Below, one piece after another: positions 50,400-57,790 of a stretch of DNA of 64,000 bases. Where the stretch lies: assembly GCF_014644415.1 (NCBI RefSeq), contig NZ_BMKQ01000001.1, forward strand, positions 3,175,217 to 3,239,216, in the 5' to 3' direction. This stretch comes from Marmoricola endophyticus. GTDB taxonomy: Bacteria; Actinomycetota; Actinomycetes; Propionibacteriales; Nocardioidaceae. Under the pieces are notes generated by a model. The model searched no databases. It saw only the letters and a list, made by a program, of their open reading frames with translations, and was not told where the DNA came from. The first letter of the stretch is position 1. Each line of letters starts with the position of its first letter. Both the position numbers and the translations under genes were made by a program.

Positions 50400-50654
50400 T
50401 CAGTCGGCGGGCTCCTCGTCACCCGAGGGGGCGTCCTCGCCGTCGCCGGCCGCCTCCGGGACCTCGTTGTCCGGCTCGTCGATCTCGTCGGGGACCTTGT
50501 CCTCCTCGACCTGGGCCGAGCGCGGCGGGTCGGGGACCGTCGACTCCTCGCCGGCGTCCTCCCAGTCGGGGACCGCGTCGGGTCCGCCGGGGCCCACGGG
50601 CGGGGCGGCGTCGGTGGTGGGCTCGGGCTGGTCGCCGGGGTGCTGGGCGGTCAT
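50400..50654 (-). CDS. Small acidic hypothetical protein
   Basis: 84 residues, highly acidic and Pro-rich, without hydrophobic core (for example DAVPDWEDAGEESTVPDPPR, VPDEIDEPDNEVPEAAGDGE). Probably intrinsically disordered. ATG 50654 is preceded by CGAGGAGACG on its strand, a good ribosome binding site. It converges with miaB. Similar acidic small proteins are encoded at 50683, 62300 and 62533. Confidence 0.6.
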   Translation of the reverse strand: MTAQHPGDQPEPTTDAAPPVGPGGPDAVPDWEDAGEESTVPDPPRSAQVEEDKVPDEIDEPDNEVPEAAGDGEDAPSGDEEPAD

Positions 50655-50682
50655 CTGCGTCTCCTCGGTGCGGTGGAGTCGG

Positions 50683-50817
50683 TCAGCCGGTCGGGTTCTG
50701 CGGGTCGGTCGGACCGCCCTCGTCGGCCACGCCCTCGGGGTCCTCGCCGGGCCGTGGGGCGGACTGCTGCTCGTCGGGGTGCTCGTCGGGCCGGTCCTCG
50801 TCCTGGGGGTGGCTCAT
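50683..50817 (-). CDS. Very small acidic hypothetical protein
   Basis: 44 residues starting MSHPQDEDRPDEHPDEQQSA and ending GGPTDPQNPTG. Acidic, polar and probably disordered. It lies 28 bp upstream of the 84-residue acidic gene on the same strand. Its composition resembles the neighbours, which supports it as a gene. No clear ribosome binding site is present. Confidence 0.45.
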   Translation of the reverse strand: MSHPQDEDRPDEHPDEQQSAPRPGEDPEGVADEGGPTDPQNPTG

Positions 50818-50914
50818 GCGTCGGGGGTACCCGCGCCTGGTCCAGGCATGCCACGAGGGGCCCCGCACGGGCAGACTGCGCGGTGGCCCCTCGCGGAAGT
50901 GCGGTGAAGGCGGG

Positions 50915-51100
50915 TCAGGCCTTCTTCTCGCCGCCGGCCTTGTCGGCCTGGTCCTTGACGAAGTCGGAGGCCTTGTCGATCTTGTCCGAGTACTTCCCAC
51001 CGGTCTTCTCGTCAGCGAAGTCCGCCGCCTTGTCGACCGCGTCGCTGACCTTGTCGGCGTTCTCCTGGGCGAAGTCCTTGGCCTTGTCGAAGATTCCCAT
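50915..51100 (-). CDS. MT0933-like antitoxin-family small protein
   Basis: 61 residues, MGIFDKAKDFAQENADKVSD with later DEKTGGKYSDKIDKASDFVK. This matches the family annotated from M. tuberculosis as MT0933-type antitoxin: charged helical proteins with GGKY in the middle. No toxin gene is next to it, and in many actinobacteria this gene occurs alone, so an antitoxin role is doubtful. AAGGATG upstream of ATG 51100 is a good ribosome binding site. Confidence 0.8.
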   Translation of the reverse strand: MGIFDKAKDFAQENADKVSDAVDKAADFADEKTGGKYSDKIDKASDFVKDQADKAGGEKKA

Positions 51101-51188
51101 GACACATCCTTGAGGGTGGGGAGCGAGCGGATCTCCAGCCTGCCAACCGTGGACGCCACGGGCAAGGGGCGACCGGCGAGTTGGCAGG

Positions 51189-52145
51189 ATGGCGCCCGTG
51201 TCGTCACCGTCCGTCCCCCCGGTCGTCGCCGTCGTCGGCGCGACCGCGGCCGGCAAGAGCGAGCTCGCCCTGGACCTCGCGGGGCGCCTGGGCGGCGAGG
51301 TCGTCAACACCGACTCGATGCAGGTCTACCGCGCGATGGACATCGGCACCGCGAAGCTGCCGGTCGCGCAGCGGCGCGGGATCCCGCACCACCTGCTGGA
51401 CACGATGGACGTCGGCGAGGACGCCAGCGTCGCGGTCTTCCAGCGGCAGGCGCGCGCCGTCGTGGCCGACGTACGGCGCCGCGGCGCCGTCCCGGTGCTG
51501 GTCGGCGGGTCCGCGCTGTACACCCGTGCCGTCGTGGACCGGCTGGACTTCCCCGGCACCGACCCGGCCGTCCGGGCGCGGCTGGAGGACCAGCTCGCGC
51601 AGGTGGGGGCCACCGCCATGCACGACCGGCTGCGCTCGGTCGACCCGGCCGCGGCCGAGGCGATCGAGCCGTCGAACGGTCGTCGTACCGTCCGGGCGCT
51701 GGAGGTGGTCGAGCTCACCGGCCGTCCGTTCGCCGCCCGGCTCCCCGAGCCCGCGTACCTCGACCCGTCCACCGTCCAGATCGGTGTCGACATCGACCGG
51801 GCCACGCTCGACGCACGCATCGAGCGACGGGTGGGAGCGATGTGGGAGGCCGGCCTGGTCGAGGAGGTACGAGGTCTCGGCGCGCCGTTGCGGGAGAGTC
51901 GGACGGCGAGCCGCGCACTGGGCTACGCACAGGTGCTCTCGTACCTGGCAGGGGAGTGCACCGAGGCGGAGGCGATCGAGCGGACCGTCGTCGGCACCCG
52001 GCGCTTCGCGCGCCGCCAGGACGCCTGGTTCCGCAAGGACCCGCGCGTCGTCTGGGTGCGCTACGACGACGGGGAGCGGGTGGAGCGGGCGGTCGAGGCG
52101 GTTGCTACTTCCGTGAGAGGAGGTAGCTCAGCACCCCCGCGCTGA
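51189..52145 (+). CDS. miaA: tRNA dimethylallyltransferase MiaA
   Basis: 318 residues. It transfers the dimethylallyl group to A37 of tRNAs, giving the substrate of MiaB. The P-loop is VVGATAAGKSELAL (residues 15-28), with the family motifs VNTDSMQVYRAMDIGTAK, GIPHHLLDTM, LVGGSALYTRAV, NGRRTVRALEV and RRFARRQDAWFRKD. The last 41 bases overlap, on the opposite strand, the end of the downstream membrane-protein gene. Confidence 0.96.
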   Translation: MAPVSSPSVPPVVAVVGATAAGKSELALDLAGRLGGEVVNTDSMQVYRAMDIGTAKLPVAQRRGIPHHLLDTMDVGEDASVAVFQRQARAVVADVRRRGAVPVLVGGSALYTRAVVDRLDFPGTDPAVRARLEDQLAQVGATAMHDRLRSVDPAAAEAIEPSNGRRTVRALEVVELTGRPFAARLPEPAYLDPSTVQIGVDIDRATLDARIERRVGAMWEAGLVEEVRGLGAPLRESRTASRALGYAQVLSYLAGECTEAEAIERTVVGTRRFARRQDAWFRKDPRVVWVRYDDGERVERAVEAVATSVRGGSSAPPR

Positions 52146-53568
52146 GCGCCACCGAGAGCAGCGCGCCCGTGGCTTCCGGGAGGAGCAGCAGCGGCAGGAC
52201 GCCGAGCACGGCGATGTCGAAGCCGCGGAACGCGCTGGCGTAGAGGTTCGTCGGCACCGCCCCGGCCGGGCTGGAGACCAGCGGCCGGCCGTAGTCCGGC
52301 GGGCGGCCGGTCACCCAGCGTGCCGCTCCGGCCAGCGCCGCGGCGGCGACCCCGACGCCGGCCAGGACGCTGTCGCCCCACGGCTCGCCCAGCGCGGTGT
52401 GCAGCGCCGGCACCGAGGCCAGGCCCCACACCAGCAGCAGGGCGCCGGGGACGACCACCGTCGCACCACGTGCGGTCGAGACCGGGAACGGCAGCATCCG
52501 TACGAGCGCCGGCGTACGGGTCAGGACGCGGAGCGCGGAGAGCATCGGCAGGCCGGCGAGGAAGCCGACGACGGCGGCGACCAGCACGGTCAGCCGTCCC
52601 GCGCCGACGGTGGCCACGGCGTACGCCACGACGGCGCTCGCCAGCAGCACGACCGGCCGGGACGGTGCCCGGCGCAGGCGGACCACGTCCGGCCAGACCA
52701 GTGCGGCCACGCCGCCGGGACCGCCGCGCGCCGGTCGTACGGACTCCACGGCCCGCCAGCGGTGCTCGATGACCAGGTCGTGCACGAGGGCGAGGTCCAG
52801 CGAGGCCAGCGCGCCGGAGACGCCCGGCGCCAGCGACCCGCCGGCGGTGGCCTGCCGGTGGCGTACTCCGGCCAGGCCACGCAGCGCGAGGCCCAGCAGC
52901 CCGGCGGCGAGCACCGCCAGCACCGCGACCAGCGGCCACCACAGAGCCGTCGGGAGGAAGCGGGTCGGGGCCCGTCCGGTCGCCAGGGCGAGGAGGAGCA
53001 GCCAGAGGACGATCCCGACGGCGGCGGCGACGAGCCCGCCGCCGCGACCCTCGCGCTCCTGTGACACCGCCGCTCCGGCGACCCCGAGGATCGCCAGGAC
53101 GGTGGCGCCGAGGGTCAGCGCCGCCACCGCGACCGGGCTCAGCCCGCCCAGCGTCGCGGCGACCAGGGCGACGGGGGCGACGACGACCGCCGCGCCCACG
53201 GCGCCGAGCAGCCGCGGCCGCAGCACCGCCGTACGGTCGACCGGGGCGGTGAGCAGCCACGAGCCGACCGCGGGCGTCACGAAGACCGGCCCGAACAGCC
53301 GCGCCAGCGAGAGCACGGCCAGCACCGCCCCCAGCGCGACCAGCCACGGCAGCAGGTCCCGTCCCGCCGCGCAGTCACCGGCCGTGCAGCCGACGCCGAG
53401 CTCACGACGCAGGCCGACGACGGTGCTGGCCAGCATCGCCCCGACGACCACTGCGGTGAAGACACCGACGTACGCGTCGGAGAGGACCTGCCCGAGCGTG
53501 GCCGACGCCCGCCCGCGGCGCCAGTGTCGTACGTCGGCCCGCAGCTCACGGACCTGCGAAGCGCTCAC
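52105..53568 (-). CDS. ABC-associated multispanning membrane protein
   Basis: 487 residues from GTG 53568, with about 11-12 hydrophobic helices (for example SDAYVGVFTAVVVGAMLAST, GRLTVLVAAVVGFLAGLPML) and no ATPase. It resembles the DUF6297-type permeases of actinobacteria. GTGA overlap with the ATPase gene at 53565-54197 makes them one transporter. Its 3' end overlaps the 3' end of miaA by 41 bp, so transcription from the two sides interferes. Substrate unknown. Confidence 0.75.
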   Translation of the reverse strand: MSASQVRELRADVRHWRRGRASATLGQVLSDAYVGVFTAVVVGAMLASTVVGLRRELGVGCTAGDCAAGRDLLPWLVALGAVLAVLSLARLFGPVFVTPAVGSWLLTAPVDRTAVLRPRLLGAVGAAVVVAPVALVAATLGGLSPVAVAALTLGATVLAILGVAGAAVSQEREGRGGGLVAAAVGIVLWLLLLALATGRAPTRFLPTALWWPLVAVLAVLAAGLLGLALRGLAGVRHRQATAGGSLAPGVSGALASLDLALVHDLVIEHRWRAVESVRPARGGPGGVAALVWPDVVRLRRAPSRPVVLLASAVVAYAVATVGAGRLTVLVAAVVGFLAGLPMLSALRVLTRTPALVRMLPFPVSTARGATVVVPGALLLVWGLASVPALHTALGEPWGDSVLAGVGVAAAALAGAARWVTGRPPDYGRPLVSSPAGAVPTNLYASAFRGFDIAVLGVLPLLLLPEATGALLSVALSAGVLSYLLSRK

Positions 53569-54197
53569 GGGGCGCCCAGGTCGACGACCCGGTCCGCGAC
53601 GCGCTCGACCAGCGCGGGGTGGTGGCTGGCCAGGAGGACCCCGAGCCCGTCGGCCAGCTCGCGCACCAGTCGCTCGCCGAGCCACTCGACCCCGCCGACG
53701 TCGAGCCGCTGCTCGGGCTCGTCGAGGACCAGCAGCCGGCGCGGTCGGACGAACGCGCTGGCCAGGGCGAGCCGTCGACGCTGCCCGGAGGAGAGCGTGC
53801 CGGGCAGCTGCGCCGACGCGGTGGTCAGCCCTACCTCCTCGAGCACCTCGTTCACCTGCGCCTCGGCGTCGGCGAGGCCGTGCGCCTTGGCGAACAGGTC
53901 CAGGTGCTCGACCACCGACAGGTCGGGGAAGAAGTCGAGGTCGTCCATCACCACCGCCAGTGCGGCGCGGATCTCGGCGTCGCGCTCGTCCAGTGGTCGG
54001 CCGGCGAGCTCGATCGTCCCCGCGCTCGGCTCGTCGACACCGGCCACGCAGCGCAGCAGCGTCGACTTGCCGGACCCGTTCGGGCCGACCAGCGCGACCG
54101 CCTCGCCCGGCGCGACGTCGAGGTCGAGCCCGTCGAGGACGAGGTGGTCGCCGTACGAGCGGGTCAGGCTGCGCACGGTGAGGAGGGAGTCGGGCAC
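53565..54197 (-). CDS. ABC transporter ATP-binding protein
   Basis: 210 residues, an ATPase domain only. Walker A VGPNGSGKSTLLRCVAG, signature LSSGQRRRLALASAF (Ser for Gly at the third position, tolerated in the family) and Walker B LLVLDEPEQRLD are followed by the switch LASHHPALVE. GTG 54197. It is the first gene of a two-gene operon with the membrane protein. It is divergent from the CapA-M15 gene. Confidence 0.9.
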   Translation of the reverse strand: MPDSLLTVRSLTRSYGDHLVLDGLDLDVAPGEAVALVGPNGSGKSTLLRCVAGVDEPSAGTIELAGRPLDERDAEIRAALAVVMDDLDFFPDLSVVEHLDLFAKAHGLADAEAQVNEVLEEVGLTTASAQLPGTLSSGQRRRLALASAFVRPRRLLVLDEPEQRLDVGGVEWLGERLVRELADGLGVLLASHHPALVERVADRVVDLGAP

Positions 54198-54278
54198 GCG
54201 AGCCAGCCAAGCACGCCGCCCCGACTTGGCGACCCCGGCCACACTGACGACCACCCCTCCTCCCGAGACGAGACGCCC

Positions 54279-55976
54279 ATGCCGCACACGCGACGTCGAC
54301 GAGGCGCGGTCGTCGGGATCGCCGTGGCACTCCTGTGCGGGGCGTTGGTGGCGTGCAGCGGGGCGCCGGACGAGGCGGAGACGCCGGGGCGCCGGACCGG
54401 TCCGTCGGAGCCGAGCGCGCCGATCACGCTGGCGTTCGCCGGCGACGTGCACTTCGCGGGGGGACTGGCCTCCGTCCCCGGCCGCCCCGGGAGCACCCTC
54501 GGCCCGCTGGCCGGGCGCCTGGCCGACGCCGACCTGTCGGTGGTCAACCTGGAGTCCGCCGTGACGACCCGTACGCAGCCGGCGCGCAAGGAGCTGGAGG
54601 ACCCGGCGGACCGCTACTGGTTCCGTACCCCGCCGGCCGCGCTCGACGTCCTCGCCCGCAGCGGTGTGGACGTGGTGTCGGTGGCCAACAACCACGCGGC
54701 CGACTACGGCGCTGCCGGGCTGCGCGACACGCTCGCCGCCGCGGCGGCGTCGCCGGTCGCGGCGGTCGGCGCCGGCCTGGACGAGGAGCAGGCGTTCGCG
54801 CCGGTCCGCCGGAGCGTGCGCGGCGTGGACGTCGCGGTCCTCGCGGCCGACGCCTCACCCCGGGAGAGCGCCGACCCGACGTGGTCGGTCGGTCCCGGCA
54901 CCGGGCCCGGTATCGCCCGCGACCCGGACCGCCTCCTCGCCGCCGTGCGCGAGGCCGACGCGCGCGACGACGTCGTGGTGGTCTACCTGCACTGGGGTGA
55001 GGAGGGCAGCGCCTGCCCCACCGGTGACCAGCAGGTGCTGGCGAGCGCACTGGCGGCCGCGGGCGCCGACGTGGTCGTCGGGACGCACGCGCACGTGCCC
55101 TCGGGCGCCGGCGCGGTCGGGTCGACGTACGTCTCGTACGGGCTGGGCAACTTCTTCTGGTATCACGGGAACACCCCGCAGACCGGTGTCCTCGAGCTCA
55201 CCGTCGAGGGCGGCCGCGTCGTCGACGACGAGTGGGCGCCGGGTCGGATCCCCCGTCAGGGGGGTGCGCCGCGACCGGTCACCGGGGCGTCCGCCGGCAC
55301 CGAGCAGGCCCTCTGGCGAGGGTTGCGCGGCTGCACCGACCTGGCGAGCGCTCCGGGGGAGCGGGCCGACGACGAGGAGGCGGGGCTGGCGGGGTTCCAC
55401 GCGGTCGCCCGCCCGGTCGACAGCGTCCTCGCGCGGCGCATGGTCGGGCGCAGCCACGGCGAGGGCTGCCCGGTCCCCCTCTCGGACCTGCGGTTCCTGA
55501 GGATGTCGTACGTCGGCTTCGACGGGCGCGACCGCGTCGGCGAGATGGTGGTGGCCGCGTCCGTCGTGGGCGACGTCACGCAGGCCTTCGCGGCGATGTA
55601 CGCCGCTCGCTTCCCGATCCAGCAGATGCGGTTGGTCGACGACTACGACGGGGACGACGACGCCTCGATGGCGGCGAACAACACCTCGGCGTACAACTGC
55701 CGTCGCGTCGCCGGGACGACGACCTGGTCCGACCACGCCTACGGGCGCGCGGTCGACGTGAACCCCGTGCAGAACCCGTACGTCGTGCGCGGCGCGGCGC
55801 GCCCGCCGGCGGGGTCGTCGTACGTCGGCGTCGACCGCACGGGTGCCACGTTCCCCGGGCGCGGCGTGGTCCGCGACGGTGCCGTCGTCCGTCGGGTGTT
55901 CGACCGCCTGGGCTGGACCTGGGGCGGTGACTTCTCCGAGCCGGACTACCAGCACTTCGCCGCCCCCGACCGGTGA
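54279..55976 (+). CDS. Lipoprotein with CapA domain fused to peptidase M15 domain
   Basis: 565 residues. A lipoprotein signal ends LCGALVACSGAPDE, with lipidated Cys26. Residues about 48-300 form a CapA/PgsA metallophosphatase-like domain (ITLAFAGDVHFAGGL, VVNLESAVT, VVSVANNHAADYG, VVYLHWGEEG, VVGTHAHVPSG). Residues about 400-565 form an M15/VanY-type D-Ala-D-Ala peptidase domain: ANNTSAYNCRRV, SDHAYGRAVDVNPVQNPYV, and PDYQHFAAPDR with the third metal ligand. CapA relatives act in poly-gamma-glutamate capsules; M15 enzymes trim peptidoglycan peptides. Joined, they suggest a surface enzyme that cuts or anchors wall-linked polymers. The fusion is unusual; the domain calls are good, the role is inferred. 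Confidence 0.82.
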   Translation: MPHTRRRRGAVVGIAVALLCGALVACSGAPDEAETPGRRTGPSEPSAPITLAFAGDVHFAGGLASVPGRPGSTLGPLAGRLADADLSVVNLESAVTTRTQPARKELEDPADRYWFRTPPAALDVLARSGVDVVSVANNHAADYGAAGLRDTLAAAAASPVAAVGAGLDEEQAFAPVRRSVRGVDVAVLAADASPRESADPTWSVGPGTGPGIARDPDRLLAAVREADARDDVVVVYLHWGEEGSACPTGDQQVLASALAAAGADVVVGTHAHVPSGAGAVGSTYVSYGLGNFFWYHGNTPQTGVLELTVEGGRVVDDEWAPGRIPRQGGAPRPVTGASAGTEQALWRGLRGCTDLASAPGERADDEEAGLAGFHAVARPVDSVLARRMVGRSHGEGCPVPLSDLRFLRMSYVGFDGRDRVGEMVVAASVVGDVTQAFAAMYAARFPIQQMRLVDDYDGDDDASMAANNTSAYNCRRVAGTTTWSDHAYGRAVDVNPVQNPYVVRGAARPPAGSSYVGVDRTGATFPGRGVVRDGAVVRRVFDRLGWTWGGDFSEPDYQHFAAPDR

Positions 55977-56038
55977 GCGCCCCGCTCGTGGCACGACCGG
56001 TCGGTGCGGAGGGGAGCCGGCGACCTACGATCGTGATC

Positions 56039-56938
56039 GTGGAGCTGCCCGTCGAGACCCCCTTCGTGAAGGGGCACGGCACGGAGAACGACTTCGTGCT
56101 GCTGCCCGACGCCAACGGCGCGCTGGAGGTCAGCCCCGGACAGGTCGCGGCGCTGTGCGACCGGCGGGTGGGTCTCGGCGCCGACGGCGTCATCCGCGTC
56201 GTGCGCACGGACGCGACCGACGACCCGGCTGCGGTGGCGGCGCGGGGCGAGGCGATCTGGTTCATGGACTACCGCAACGCCGACGGGTCGCTGAGCGAGA
56301 TGTGTGGCAACGGGGTACGCGTGCTCGCGCTCTACCTCGCCACCCACGCCGACGTGGACGCGCGCGAGCCGCTGCCGATCGCGACCCGGGACGGCATCAA
56401 GACCGTCACGTTCGGCGAGGTCGGCATCACCGTCGACATGGGTACGCCCTCGCTGCTCGGCGAGACCCGGGTCTCGGTGGGGGAGCAGTCCTGGACCGCG
56501 ACCCACGTCGACCTGGGCAACCCGCACGCGGTGGCGCTGGTCGAGGTCGGGCTCGACACCCTGCCCACGCCGCTCCCGGCACCTGTGTACGACGAGGCGA
56601 CGTACCCCCACGGCGTGAACGTCGAGCTCGTCTCCCGCGTCGGTGCTCCCGAGGACCACCACGTCGCGATGCGGGTCCACGAGCGCGGCTCGGGGGAGAC
56701 CCGGTCGTGCGGCACCGGTGCGTGCGCGGTCCTCGCGGCGGTGGCGACCGCGGACGAGGCGCCGCGGGGGACGACGTACGTCGTCGACGTCCCCGGCGGC
56801 CGGCTGCACCTGGAGTGGACCGAGGCCGGCACCGTGCTGATGACCGGACCGGCGGTGCTGGTCGCGGAGGGCTGGGTGACCCTGGCGGAGGAGGCGGTGG
56901 CAGAACCCGTCGAGGAGCCCGTCGCCGTGCCGTCCTGA
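56039..56938 (+). CDS. dapF: Diaminopimelate epimerase DapF
   Basis: 299 residues from GTG 56039 (MELPVETPFVKGHGTENDFV). It interconverts LL- and meso-diaminopimelate for peptidoglycan and lysine. The two catalytic cysteines lie in EMCGNGVRVLAL and RSCGTGACAVLA. An upstream GTG at 55973 overlaps the previous stop and is in frame, but the 22 extra residues are not typical. It belongs to the conserved miaB-miaA-dapF-hflX group. Confidence 0.94.
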   Translation: MELPVETPFVKGHGTENDFVLLPDANGALEVSPGQVAALCDRRVGLGADGVIRVVRTDATDDPAAVAARGEAIWFMDYRNADGSLSEMCGNGVRVLALYLATHADVDAREPLPIATRDGIKTVTFGEVGITVDMGTPSLLGETRVSVGEQSWTATHVDLGNPHAVALVEVGLDTLPTPLPAPVYDEATYPHGVNVELVSRVGAPEDHHVAMRVHERGSGETRSCGTGACAVLAAVATADEAPRGTTYVVDVPGGRLHLEWTEAGTVLMTGPAVLVAEGWVTLAEEAVAEPVEEPVAVPS

Positions 56939-56959
56939 CCCGTGAGTAGGGTCCGAACC

Positions 56960-57736
56960 ATGGACCTCAACGGAGCAGTAGCCCTCGTCACCGGTGGCGC
57001 GTCCGGCATCGGTGCCGCCGCCGCCCGCCAGCTCGCTGCCAAGGGCGCGACGGTCGTGGTCGCCGACCTCCAGGCCGACAAGGGCGGTGCCCTGGCCGAG
57101 GAGATCGGTGGCGTCTTCGCCCAGCTCGACGTCACCGACACCGCCCAGGTGCGCGCGGCCGTCGAGGTCGCGGCCGAGCAGGGCCCGCTCCGTGCCGTCG
57201 TCAACTCCGCGGGCATCGGCTGGGCGCAGCGCACCATCGGCCGGGACGGGGAGTACGACTCCGCGCACGACCTGGAGGCCTTCACCAAGGTCGTCGCGAT
57301 CAACCTGATCGGCACCTTCGACGTCACGCGTACGGCCGCCACCGCGATGAGCCGCAACGAGGCCGACGCCGACGGGTGCAAGGGGGCGATCTGCAACCTC
57401 GCCTCCGTCGCCGCCTTCGACGGTCAGATCGGGCAGGCGTCGTACTCCGCCTCCAAGGGCGGCGTCGTGGGCATGACCCTCCCCGTCGCGCGCGACCTCG
57501 CCGCCGCCGGCATCCGGCTCAACACCGTCGCCCCGGGCCTGATCGACACCCCGATCTACGGCGAGGGCGAGCAGGCCGAGCAGTTCAAGGCCAAGCTCGG
57601 TGAGTCCGTGCTGTTCCCCAAGCGCCTCGGCGTCCCGGACGAGCTGGCCAGCATGGTGGTGGAGACGATCACCAACTCCTACATGAACGCCGAGGTCATC
57701 CGGGTCGACGGCGGCATCCGGATGCCACCCAAGTAG
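56960..57736 (+). CDS. Short-chain dehydrogenase (type-2 3-hydroxyacyl-CoA dehydrogenase-like)
   Basis: 258 residues. NAD-binding TGGASGIGAAAARQL (residues 11-25), VNSAGIG, the catalytic serine in NLASVAAFDGQIGQ, YSASK, and the family ending VIRVDGGIRMPPK. This resembles type-2 (HSD10-like) 3-hydroxyacyl-CoA dehydrogenases of fatty-acid breakdown. ATG 56960 is favoured over GTG 56942. The insertion between dapF and hflX is not part of the usual conserved group. Confidence 0.87.
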   Translation: MDLNGAVALVTGGASGIGAAAARQLAAKGATVVVADLQADKGGALAEEIGGVFAQLDVTDTAQVRAAVEVAAEQGPLRAVVNSAGIGWAQRTIGRDGEYDSAHDLEAFTKVVAINLIGTFDVTRTAATAMSRNEADADGCKGAICNLASVAAFDGQIGQASYSASKGGVVGMTLPVARDLAAAGIRLNTVAPGLIDTPIYGEGEQAEQFKAKLGESVLFPKRLGVPDELASMVVETITNSYMNAEVIRVDGGIRMPPK

Positions 57737-57740
57737 CCAC

Positions 57741-57773
57741 GTTCACCTCACCGTCACCCCCGGGTCACCCGGT
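57741..57773 (+). promoter_or_regulatory. PHO box before PhoD copy 2
   Basis: Three 11-nt direct-repeat units begin with GTTCACC (57741), CGTCACC (57752) and GGTCACC (57763). The 11-nt period and the GTTCACC core are the established PhoP-binding PHO box of Streptomyces and other actinobacteria. It ends 17 bp before the phoD ATG. CACCGTCAC at 57749 and GTGACGGTG at 57777 also form an inverted repeat. Confidence 0.7.
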
Positions 57774-57790
57774 CGCGTGACGGTGGGGGC

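Noticed and set aside
50915-51100. Toxin-antitoxin pair
   Set aside because: The small protein fits the MT0933 antitoxin family, but no toxin-like gene is next to it; neighbours are an acidic protein and miaA.
55973-56038. Longer dapF start overlapping the CapA-M15 stop (GTGA)
   Set aside because: The overlap is attractive, but the extra 22 residues have no counterpart in usual DapF N termini; kept only as an alternative.
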